Source: Bacilli bacterium (GTDB taxonomy: Bacteria; Bacillota_I; Bacilli_A; RFN20; CAG-826). Taken from it: 5,511 bases of DNA. The first letter of the stretch is position 1. Every line of letters starts with the position of its first letter. This document shows, piece after piece, positions 1-5,511 of the stretch. The stretch lies in contig JAEDJP010000086.1 of assembly GCA_016296285.1 (NCBI GenBank), forward strand, positions 1-5,511. Reading direction: 5' to 3'. The notes beneath the pieces are model-generated. The model did no database searches. It had not been told where the DNA came from and was given only the letters and a program-made list of their open reading frames with translations. Both the position numbers and the translations under genes were made by a program.

Positions 1-1
1 C

Positions 2-1597
2 CCCGAGATCATGGATCGCCTCCTTTGCGGTGACGTCGGGTTCGGCAAAACCGAGGTGGCGTTCCGCGCGATTTTCAAAGCCATCTCCGCGGGGAAGCAA
101 GTCGCTCTTCTATGCCCGACGACTCTCCTTTGCCGTCAGCATTTTGAGGTGGCGACGGAACGCTTCGCCTCTTTCGGCATCCATATCGCCATGTTCTCGC
201 GCCTTGTTCCCGACAAGCAGCAGGACGAAGATATCGCTCGCATCAAAGAAGGCAAAATCGATCTCATCATCGGGACGCACCGCCTCCTTTCGAAGGATTT
301 CCGTTTCAAGGACCTCGGCCTCCTCGTGATCGACGAGGAGCAGCGTTTTGGGGTTGAGCAAAAAGAGAGAATCAAGGAAATGAGCGAGGACGTGGATGTC
401 TTAACGCTTTCTGCGACCCCGATTCCGCGCACCCTCCAGATGTCCCTTGTCGGCATCCGCCCCATCTCGGAAATCAACACCGCTCCTGCCGCGCGCATGC
501 CAATCCAAACCTACGTGACCCCCTTCAAGAAGGACGTCATCAACGAGCTCATCGAACGCGAACTCGCGCGCCAAGGGCAGGTGTATTACGTCTATAACCG
601 CGTCGAGACCATCTACGCGATCGCCCATCGTATCGCCTCGGATATTCCGGGGACGGAAGTCGGGGTAGTCCACGGCCAGATGGACAAGGAAGAAGTCGAA
701 GAGGTCATGGAACGCTTTTACGAGGGGCAGGTCAACGTTCTTGTCTGCACCACCATCGTGGAAAACGGAATCGACGTCCCGAACGCGAACATGGTCATCG
801 TGGAAAACGCGGACACGTTTGGTTTGTCGCAACTCTATCAAATCAAGGGCAGAGTCGGGCGCGGCAACCGCATCGCCTATGCCTATTTGACTTATCGCGA
901 ACGCAAGCAGATGAACGAGGATGCCCAGAAGCGCCTCCAAGCCATCCAGGAATTCACGGAGCTCGGTTCCGGTTACAAGATTGCTCAGCGCGACCTCATG
1001 ATCCGCGGGGCGGGTGACTTGCTTGGCCCCGAGCAAGCCGGGTTCATCGATTCCGTGGGCCTTGACCTTTATCTCAAACTGCTCAACGAGGCGGTGGACG
1101 AACGGAAGACGGGCGTTCCTTTGCTTCCGCCCAAGGAATCCACGGTTTTCGGGATCGATGCCTACATCCCCGGGGATTATGCCGACGAAAGCGACAAGCT
1201 TGCCCTTTACCAAGAGCTCGAGGACGCCAAAGACGAGTTCGCGGTCATGCAATTTACCAAAAAGGTGCGGGACATCTATGGGAAATTGCCGAAAGAAGTC
1301 TCGTTGCTCATCGAAAAAAAGAAACTCGACATCCTCTCGGATTTCGAGGAATTCGGCGATGTCAAAGAATACCCGAATCGCCTCGACATCCCCTTGAAGG
1401 ATTGCTTCTCCAAAATCTCGGGGATCGGGACGCGACTTTTCGACGCCTTGGTTCCCTATCTTGAGACGACCAAGGTCTCGTTCGTGAGCAAGCGCCTCGT
1501 CCTTTCCGTCTTCAAAAAGAAGGATTGGCTCGCGATCGCCTACAAGGTGATGAAAGCCACCCATAAAGTTTACGCTACTCACGCACACACGTTGTAA
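2..1597 (+). CDS. mfd: Transcription-repair coupling factor Mfd, C-terminal part (5' truncated by window edge)
   Basis: Mfd is a cytoplasmic DNA translocase that pushes or removes RNA polymerase stalled at DNA lesions and recruits UvrA for nucleotide excision repair. About 531 residues are visible, against roughly 1150 for the family; the UvrB-like, UvrA-binding and polymerase-interacting N-terminal domains lie upstream of the window. Counting from the first complete codon at base 2: Walker A GDVGFGKTE at 10-18, a PTT motif near 39-41, the DEEQ box at 111-114, SATPIPR at 137-143, motif V (TTIVENGIDVPNAN) near 240-253, and motif VI GRVGR at 273-277. These are the two RecG-like motor lobes. The TRG translocation motif (RDL-IRGAGDLLG) follows at about 320-332. 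The C-terminal regulatory domain (DAYIPGDYADES onward) runs from about 380 to the end. The ATG at base 11 is an internal Met just before Walker A, not the start. All motor motifs look intact. It ends in TAA, 22 nt before rqcP. Confidence 0.98.
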   Translation, partial: PEIMDRLLCGDVGFGKTEVAFRAIFKAISAGKQVALLCPTTLLCRQHFEVATERFASFGIHIAMFSRLVPDKQQDEDIARIKEGKIDLIIGTHRLLSKDFRFKDLGLLVIDEEQRFGVEQKERIKEMSEDVDVLTLSATPIPRTLQMSLVGIRPISEINTAPAARMPIQTYVTPFKKDVINELIERELARQGQVYYVYNRVETIYAIAHRIASDIPGTEVGVVHGQMDKEEVEEVMERFYEGQVNVLVCTTIVENGIDVPNANMVIVENADTFGLSQLYQIKGRVGRGNRIAYAYLTYRERKQMNEDAQKRLQAIQEFTELGSGYKIAQRDLMIRGAGDLLGPEQAGFIDSVGLDLYLKLLNEAVDERKTGVPLLPPKESTVFGIDAYIPGDYADESDKLALYQELEDAKDEFAVMQFTKKVRDIYGKLPKEVSLLIEKKKLDILSDFEEFGDVKEYPNRLDIPLKDCFSKISGIGTRLFDALVPYLETTKVSFVSKRLVLSVFKKKDWLAIAYKVMKATHKVYATHAHTL

Positions 1598-1604
1598 AGC
1601 GGTG

Positions 1605-1613
1605 TGGTATGAT
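1605..1613 (+). promoter_or_regulatory. Candidate extended -10 promoter for rqcP-tilS
   Basis: The string TGGTATGAT lies in the gap after mfd: a TG-n extension at 1605-1607 followed by TATGAT at 1608-1613, which matches TATAAT at five of six positions. No convincing -35 box is seen 16-18 nt upstream (the sequence there is a CA-rich run), which is tolerated when the TG extension is present. The expected start of transcription, about seven bases after the hexamer, falls on or next to the ATG at 1620. A chance match is possible, and read-through from mfd could also transcribe the downstream genes. Confidence 0.4.
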
Positions 1614-1619
1614 TTGCCT

Positions 1620-1895
1620 ATGAGGATGGACAAGTTTCTGAAGGTATCCCGCCTTATTAAAAGGCGCGAGGTCGCCAAAGAGCTCTGCGACGCATCTTTT
1701 GTCCTTTGCAACGGAAAGGTCGCCAAGCCCTCGACCGAAGTCGTACCGGGGGATGAGTTGCGCTTGACCTTGGGCAGGCATACCCTGACCGTCAAGGTCC
1801 TTGGCATATCCCCTTACGCGAACAAAACGACCGCGTCCAGCTTGTACGACATTCTCGAAGACCGCATCCAAGAAAGGAGCGACACCTATGCTTAA
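1620..1895 (+). CDS. rqcP: S4-domain RNA-binding protein, RqcP/YabO family
   Basis: This 91-residue protein is almost entirely one S4 RNA-binding domain. The opening MRMDKFLKVSRLIKRR followed by AKELCD, NGK (31-33), AKPSTEV and PGDEL (43-47) is the typical RqcP/YabO pattern (the Bacillus protein is about 86 residues). In Bacillus, RqcP works with RqcH on stalled 50S subunits that carry peptidyl-tRNA and supports alanine tailing of the nascent chain; the related HslR of proteobacteria also binds stalled 50S. The basic N-terminal helix (R2, K5, K8, R11, K14-R16) is preserved. I chose ATG 1620 because it gives the conserved MR-DKFL beginning. A GTG at 1602 would add six unconserved residues, and ATG 1626 would lose R2. 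There is no good Shine-Dalgarno before 1620. The 3' end overlaps tilS by 8 nt, so the two are probably cotranscribed and translationally coupled. Another S4 family member is possible, but gene order supports RqcP. Confidence 0.93.
   Translation: MRMDKFLKVSRLIKRREVAKELCDASFVLCNGKVAKPSTEVVPGDELRLTLGRHTLTVKVLGISPYANKTTASSLYDILEDRIQERSDTYA
1873..1879 (+). promoter_or_regulatory. Shine-Dalgarno of tilS
   Basis: AAAGGAG ends 8 nt before the ATG at 1888, inside the 3' end of rqcP. It fixes the tilS start and is stronger than anything in front of rqcP. An upstream in-frame ATG at 1801 would run 87 nt through conserved rqcP coding sequence and is unlikely to be the real start. Confidence 0.85.
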
Positions 1896-3144
1896 TTACA
1901 AATTCAATCCGAAAGCCGTGTACCTCGTGGCTGTCACCTATGGGCCCGATTCCATGGCTTTGCTCGACATGATGCAAAAAGAGGGCGTCAAACCCGTCGT
2001 CTGCTGCGTGAACTATCACGTCTTCAGCGATGCGAGCGATACCTATGCCCTGTTGAAAGCCTACTGCGAGGCTCGCGACCTTCCGTTTGAATACCTCGAT
2101 TGCGCGACCCTCCCGGAAGGCGAGCGCTACCCCGAAGGCGCCGATTTCAGTTTCTGGGCCAGGCGCGTCCGTTACGACTTTTTCCGTTCCGTTTACCAAA
2201 AGCGCGGCGCGGAAGCCCTTTTCGTCGCCCATCAACTCGATGACGTCCTCGAGGCTTATCTCCTCGAGAAACAAGGCGAGATCAAAAACGGCAAATACGG
2301 CTTGAGCCCCGTTTCGGAAGTCGAAGGCATGCTCGTCGTGCGCCCCCTCTTGGCCTGGACCCACAACGACCTTGTGTCCTATGACCGGGAACACGCCATC
2401 CCCTATTCGGAACAAAGCGAGATTTTCGAGATCGAGCACACCCGCGGCACCCTGAGGAAAAACGTCATCGCGCATCTCAGCGCCGTTGAGCGGGAAGCGT
2501 TGATTAACGAAATGAGGGCCAAAAAAGAGGGTGAATTCTCCTTGACCAAAGAGCTTGGGCAGCAAATCGACGAAGGCGGCGAACTCGAGATTCGCGCCCT
2601 CATCGCCCTTCCCCGCGACGAATTCGCCTCCACGATGGTCCATTTCTGCTCCCACGTCCCGGAACACATTGCCTTGACCCCCAAGGTCATCGAGGAAATC
2701 CGCGCCTTCTTGCTGTCGCGCAAAACCAACGATGCCTTCCCCCTTGGCGGGAATGCCTATCTCATCAAGGAATACGACATCGTTTTCCTCGGCAAGCAAT
2801 GGGATACCCTCCCCTTCACCTACACCCTCGAGAAACCTGGTGAGCTCCACACCGAGCAATTTGACCTCGATTTCTCGATGGGCGCGGAAGATCGCGGCAT
2901 CCACGCGGAGGATTACCCCCTCACGATCCGCACCGCCCTCCCCTCGGATAGCTATGTGACCCATGGCTTCCTCCAAAACGTGTTCCGCGCGTTCTCCGTT
3001 TGGAAAATGCCGACGAAACTCCGCTATGTCTGGCCTGTTTTCCTCGATAAGAACGGCAAGATCATCTACGTCCCCCGTTACGCGAGGAATTTCCAGGAAT
3101 ACCACTCATCCGTGCTTAAACTTCATTTGCCCGACGTGGAATGA
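1888..3144 (+). CDS. tilS: tRNA(Ile)-lysidine synthetase TilS, divergent
   Basis: TilS uses ATP and lysine to convert C34 of the CAU-anticodon isoleucine tRNA to lysidine, so that it reads AUA and is charged with isoleucine. The protein has 418 residues. The N-terminal PP-loop ATPase domain (about 10-195) has VAVTYGPDS at 14-22 where most relatives have V-VSGGxDS; then VNYH near 41-44, ARRVRYDFF near 91-99, AHQLDDVLE at 114-122 (the HxxDD signature), and RPLL at 152-155. The usual RG-rich segment after HxxDD is replaced by EKQGEIKNGKYGLSP, and the DxSN segment by EQSE (175-178), followed by R186 and R190. A weakly conserved middle part (about 200-340) leads to a C-terminal TilS domain with LTIRTALPSD (345-354) and DKNGKIIYVP (387-396). 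The neighbours fit: tilS next to ftsH is a conserved Bacillota arrangement. It is translationally coupled to rqcP. The gene is intact and probably essential, given that it is the expected single lysidine synthetase. Confidence 0.92.
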   Translation: MLNYKFNPKAVYLVAVTYGPDSMALLDMMQKEGVKPVVCCVNYHVFSDASDTYALLKAYCEARDLPFEYLDCATLPEGERYPEGADFSFWARRVRYDFFRSVYQKRGAEALFVAHQLDDVLEAYLLEKQGEIKNGKYGLSPVSEVEGMLVVRPLLAWTHNDLVSYDREHAIPYSEQSEIFEIEHTRGTLRKNVIAHLSAVEREALINEMRAKKEGEFSLTKELGQQIDEGGELEIRALIALPRDEFASTMVHFCSHVPEHIALTPKVIEEIRAFLLSRKTNDAFPLGGNAYLIKEYDIVFLGKQWDTLPFTYTLEKPGELHTEQFDLDFSMGAEDRGIHAEDYPLTIRTALPSDSYVTHGFLQNVFRAFSVWKMPTKLRYVWPVFLDKNGKIIYVPRYARNFQEYHSSVLKLHLPDVE

Positions 3145-3153
3145 GCACAATCA

Positions 3154-3181
3154 TTGACAAAAATTCCCCATCCTATACATT
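3154..3181 (+). promoter_or_regulatory. Candidate sigma-A promoter of ftsH
   Basis: A perfect -35 box TTGACA lies at 3154-3159, just after the tilS stop. The best-spaced -10 is TACATT at 3176-3181 (16-nt spacer, four of six matches). TATACA at 3174-3179 also matches at four but leaves only 14 nt. Transcription would start near 3188, giving an untranslated leader of about 50 nt that contains the hairpin at 3191-3205. The -35 is strong and the -10 mediocre. Confidence 0.55.
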
Positions 3182-3190
3182 GAGTCTCCT

Positions 3191-3205
3191 GGCGCGCTAC
3201 GCGCC
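3191..3205 (+). repeat. Perfect inverted repeat (hairpin) in the ftsH leader
   Basis: GGCGCG and CGCGCC form a 6-bp all-G/C stem around a CTA loop. No T-tract follows (next bases TTCTAG), so it does not look like an intrinsic terminator. It lies at or next to the predicted 5' end of the ftsH transcript, about 33 nt before the start codon, and does not cover the Shine-Dalgarno. A role in mRNA stability or protein binding is possible; no known operator is recognised. Confidence 0.6.
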
Positions 3206-3226
3206 TTCTAGCACGAACAATTCGAG

Positions 3227-3232
3227 AAAGGA
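3227..3232 (+). promoter_or_regulatory. Shine-Dalgarno of ftsH
   Basis: AAAGGA ends 6 nt before the ATG at 3239 and supports this start, which also puts the first membrane helix at the expected distance from the N-terminus. Confidence 0.85.
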
Positions 3233-3238
3233 CTGAAG

Positions 3239-5416
3239 ATGAACGACGGAAACAAGAAAAGAAGCATATTCTCCTATATCCTCCCCTACCTTTTGATTGG
3301 CCTCACGGTCGGCATGTTCGTTTGGCTCATGGTGCGCAACCTCTGGAACCAAACCGACACCTGGGCGGAATCCCAGCTCGACACGTATCTCAAGGTCGAG
3401 CTTGAGGACGACGACGACGGGGATGGCCTTTACGAGATTTCGGCGAAGAACACCCGTTACGAAGACGTTTTAGCCCAAGGGCACGCCGTGGTCAATTACA
3501 CGGTGTCCGAAGGCTACAAGTGCGTCAACGTGAGCGGCACTTACAAGAACGCCTCGGATCGGTTCGTTTCCTTCTCCGTTCGCGTCGAGGCGGAAAAATG
3601 GAATTCCGACTTCTACGTGAATGCCGAGGATTACACGAACCCGAATAACCCGGTCACCGTGACCGCGCGCCACGTTTCGTATTCCTCCTTGTTTGCCTTC
3701 CGCGTCCAGCAAGGCGCGGCTTACGATACGGCGAACAAGTCGATGTACGGCTATTCCGTGATCGATGCCTTTGAGGTCTCTTGGTGGGATACGTGGGGTC
3801 CGACGATCATCACGACCGGTGTCACCATCCTCCTCATGGTGTTCCTGTTCTCGCGTCTTTCTTCCGCGATGAGCGGCGGGGGGCAAGGCGGGGTCATGTC
3901 CTTCAACAAATCCCCGGCGCGTCGCGCGGACAACACGAAAGTCAAGTTCGCCGATGTCGCGGGGTGCGACGAGGAAAAGGCCGAGATGGTCGAGCTCGTC
4001 GAATACCTCAAAGACCCGAAGAAATACACGAAGCTCGGCGCCCGTTTGCCCAAGGGTGTCCTCTTGATCGGCCCGCCCGGCACCGGTAAGACCTTGCTTG
4101 CGAAGGCCGTGGCCGGGGAAGCCGGCGCCCCCTTCTACAGCATTTCCGGCTCCGACTTTGTCGAAATGTACGTAGGCGTGGGTGCAGGGCGTGTCCGCGA
4201 CCTCTTTAAACAGGCGAAAGCCACCGCCCCATGCTTGATTTTCATTGACGAAATCGACGCGGTCGGCCGCCAGCGTGGCGCTGGTCTTGGCGGCGGCAAC
4301 GACGAACGCGAGCAGACCCTCAACCAGTTGCTCGTCGAGATGGATGGCTTCGAAGCCAATTCCGGCATCCTCGTCATCGCCGCGACGAACCGCGACGACG
4401 TCCTCGACCCGGCTCTTCGCCGCGCGGGTCGTTTCGACCGCACCATCACGGTTTCCTTGCCCGACAAAGAAGGCCGCGAAGCGATTTTCAAAGTCCACGC
4501 TCGCAACAAGAACATCGACCCGAACGTCGATTTTGCCGCCCTGGCGAAGAGAACCGTCGGGTTCTCCGGCGCGGATATCGATAGCGTTCTCAACGACGCG
4601 GCGATCCTCGCGGTCCGCAAGAACAAGAACTCGATTGGCCTCGCGGAAATCGACGAAGCCATCGACCGGCGCATTTCCGGCCCGGCGAAATCCTCGCGCG
4701 GCATGTCCGAGAAAGAGCGTCGCCAAGTCGCTTATCACGAAGCGGGCCACGCGGTCATCGGCCTCAACCTGCCTTATTCCGACAAGGTCCAGAAGATCAC
4801 GATTGTCCCCCGCGGCAACACGGGCGGCCACGTCCTCATGACCCCGGAAGACGACCGTTTCCTCATGACCAAAAACGAGCTCATCGCCCGCATCACCGGC
4901 CTCTTGGGCGGACGTACTTCGGAAGAGATTTTCTTCCAAGACGTGTCCACGGGTGCCTCGAATGACATCGAGCAGGCGACGCGCCTTGCCCGTCTCATGG
5001 TCACCGAATTCGGCATGAGCGATCTCGGCCCCATCCAATACGAGAAGGACACGGGCTCCGTCTTCCTTGGCCGTGATTACACGAACACCCAACGGAATTT
5101 CTCGACGCAAATCGCCTTTGAAATCGACAAGGCGGTTCGCGAGATCATCGAAAAAGCCCACGAGAACGCTCGCGCGGTTCTCACGGAGCACAAAGACCAG
5201 GTGATTTTGGTCGCGGAACGCTTGCTCGCGAAAGAGACAATCACCGCGGAGGAAATCGAATTCCTTTGCAAGAACGGCTATCTCCCAGGCGACAAGGACG
5301 AACCGAAAGAAGTCGAGATCGTCGATAAGGCCCCCGAAACCCCGAAGGCAGAAGAACCTGCCGCCGAGGAAAAAGGCGAGGCTGAAGTCTCGACCGACGA
5401 CAAGAAGGGCGAATAA
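3239..5416 (+). CDS. ftsH: ATP-dependent zinc metalloprotease FtsH
   Basis: FtsH is a hexameric membrane protease that unfolds proteins with ATP and degrades misfolded membrane proteins and short-lived regulators. The product has 725 residues, longer than the 637 of Bacillus. In order: membrane helix about 12-33; an extracytoplasmic domain of about 150 residues with an acidic DDDDGDG stretch at 57-63; a second helix about 186-206; a Gly-rich linker (GGGQGG, 213-218); AAA+ domain with Walker A GPPGTGKT 278-285, pore motif YVG 311-313, Walker B LIFIDEID 333-340, and second region of homology to about 401 with arginine fingers R395 and R398; protease domain with HEAGH 500-504 and the third zinc ligand D576 in [13 protein letters not shown]; a helical end; and a charged Lys/Glu/Pro/Ala-rich tail from about 683. 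All catalytic residues are present. A promoter candidate and a terminator flank the gene, so it can be transcribed alone, with possible read-through from tilS. Its common upstream neighbour hprT is absent. Confidence 0.98.
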   Translation: MNDGNKKRSIFSYILPYLLIGLTVGMFVWLMVRNLWNQTDTWAESQLDTYLKVELEDDDDGDGLYEISAKNTRYEDVLAQGHAVVNYTVSEGYKCVNVSGTYKNASDRFVSFSVRVEAEKWNSDFYVNAEDYTNPNNPVTVTARHVSYSSLFAFRVQQGAAYDTANKSMYGYSVIDAFEVSWWDTWGPTIITTGVTILLMVFLFSRLSSAMSGGGQGGVMSFNKSPARRADNTKVKFADVAGCDEEKAEMVELVEYLKDPKKYTKLGARLPKGVLLIGPPGTGKTLLAKAVAGEAGAPFYSISGSDFVEMYVGVGAGRVRDLFKQAKATAPCLIFIDEIDAVGRQRGAGLGGGNDEREQTLNQLLVEMDGFEANSGILVIAATNRDDVLDPALRRAGRFDRTITVSLPDKEGREAIFKVHARNKNIDPNVDFAALAKRTVGFSGADIDSVLNDAAILAVRKNKNSIGLAEIDEAIDRRISGPAKSSRGMSEKERRQVAYHEAGHAVIGLNLPYSDKVQKITIVPRGNTGGHVLMTPEDDRFLMTKNELIARITGLLGGRTSEEIFFQDVSTGASNDIEQATRLARLMVTEFGMSDLGPIQYEKDTGSVFLGRDYTNTQRNFSTQIAFEIDKAVREIIEKAHENARAVLTEHKDQVILVAERLLAKETITAEEIEFLCKNGYLPGDKDEPKEVEIVDKAPETPKAEEPAAEEKGEAEVSTDDKKGE

Positions 5417-5430
5417 CTTCAACGGATTGA

Positions 5431-5458
5431 GGCGAGCGGCCATCCCGCTCGCCTTTTT
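5431..5458 (+). terminator. Intrinsic terminator of ftsH
   Basis: GGCGAGCGG (5431-5439) pairs perfectly with CCGCTCGCC (5445-5453) around a 5-nt loop, with one further A-T pair possible at the base, followed by five T residues (5454-5458). It sits 14 nt after the ftsH stop codon. This is a textbook Rho-independent terminator and closes the transcription unit. Confidence 0.93.
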
Positions 5459-5466
5459 GTCTGAGC

Positions 5467-5481
5467 CGATGCAAAGCATCG
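5467..5481. repeat. Perfect inverted repeat downstream of ftsH
   Basis: CGATGC and GCATCG form a 6-bp stem around an AAA loop. No T-tract follows on either strand. Its function is unknown; it could be part of a dispersed palindromic element or a protein-binding site, or it may be incidental. Confidence 0.55.
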
Positions 5482-5484
5482 AGC

Positions 5485-5511
5485 GAGTGAAAACTCCCCG
5501 ATAGTCGGGGA
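5485..5511 (-). terminator. Possible minus-strand (or bidirectional) terminator, cut by window end
   Basis: TCCCCGA (5495-5501) and TCGGGGA (5505-5511) form a perfect 7-bp stem around TAG. Read on the minus strand, the hairpin is followed by GTTTTC, a short U-tract, which suggests termination of a convergent gene lying beyond the right edge. The plus-strand bases after the stem are outside the window, so it could also be bidirectional. The U-tract has only four residues, hence the moderate confidence. Confidence 0.45.

Noticed and set aside
11..13. ATG at base 11 as the start of mfd.
   Set aside because: It lies directly before Walker A, and the frame is open to the window edge; Mfd needs several hundred residues upstream.
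1602..1604. GTG as the start of rqcP.
   Set aside because: The extra residues MWYDLP are not part of the family and their codons coincide with the -10 box; ATG 1620 gives the conserved N-terminus.
1592..1613. TTGTAA as a -35 box paired with TATGAT in the mfd-rqcP gap.
   Set aside because: The spacer would be only 10 nt, too short for a sigma-A promoter; the extended -10 reading is the better one.
401..1807. Long minus-strand open frame opposite mfd and rqcP, and a similar one at 1792-3105 opposite tilS.
   Set aside because: Both are mirror images of well-conserved plus-strand genes, with the same codon-phase artefact and no plausible start context.
3142..3144. Mycoplasma-type code with TGA as Trp.
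   Set aside because: Trp is encoded by TGG throughout, no TGA lies inside any of the four genes, and tilS ends normally at TGA.
3206..3234. CIRCE-like (HrcA) heat-shock operator before ftsH, prompted by TAGCAC.
   Set aside because: Only the first half-site matches in part; the matching second half (GTGCTAA type) is missing at the required distance.
3470..5479. A 669-codon open frame on the minus strand covering most of ftsH.
   Set aside because: FtsH on the plus strand is unmistakable over the whole stretch; the antisense frame is a by-product of G/C-biased codon use, runs through the ftsH terminator and resembles no known protein.

Overview
The window holds four genes, all on the + strand: the 3' part of mfd (transcription-repair coupling factor), a complete small S4-domain gene (rqcP/yabO type), a complete but divergent tilS (tRNA-Ile lysidine synthetase), and a complete ftsH (membrane AAA+ zinc protease). 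This is a shortened version of the mfd ... yabO ... tilS-hprT-ftsH neighbourhood known from Bacillus and other Bacillota. The intervening genes found in Bacillus (spoVT, yabM/N, yabP/Q, divIC, yabR, hprT) are absent. I infer a Bacillota/Bacilli lineage with a compacted genome. The rather G+C-rich coding sequence (mid-50s percent by eye) is not that of a classical AT-rich Mollicute. TGG encodes Trp and TGA ends tilS, so the standard bacterial code applies. Some details of TilS (NYH instead of NHH, a changed PP-loop) recall TilS of Mollicute-related lineages, but this is weak taxonomic evidence.

Layout: 1-1597 mfd, open at the left edge; 1598-1619 a 22-nt gap with an extended -10 box placed so that transcription could begin at or next to the rqcP start codon; 1620-1895 rqcP; 1888-3144 tilS, overlapping rqcP by 8 nt with its own strong Shine-Dalgarno; 3145-3238 a 94-nt gap with a TTGACA-type promoter candidate, a perfect 6-bp hairpin and the ftsH Shine-Dalgarno; 3239-5416 ftsH; 5417-5511 a gene-free tail with a clear intrinsic terminator and two more perfect hairpins, the last of which looks like a terminator for the opposite strand.

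The genes form a housekeeping block for genome and proteome quality: Mfd clears RNA polymerase stalled at lesions, RqcP acts in rescue of stalled large ribosomal subunits, TilS makes the AUA-reading isoleucine tRNA, and FtsH degrades unwanted membrane and regulatory proteins. I do not see an undescribed system, phage, mobile element, CRISPR array or RNA gene. The points most worth a second look are the possible leaderless start of rqcP, the divergent TilS active-site loop, the FtsH ectodomain with a DxDxDG-type acidic loop, and the family of short 3-nt-loop hairpins in the intergenic regions.
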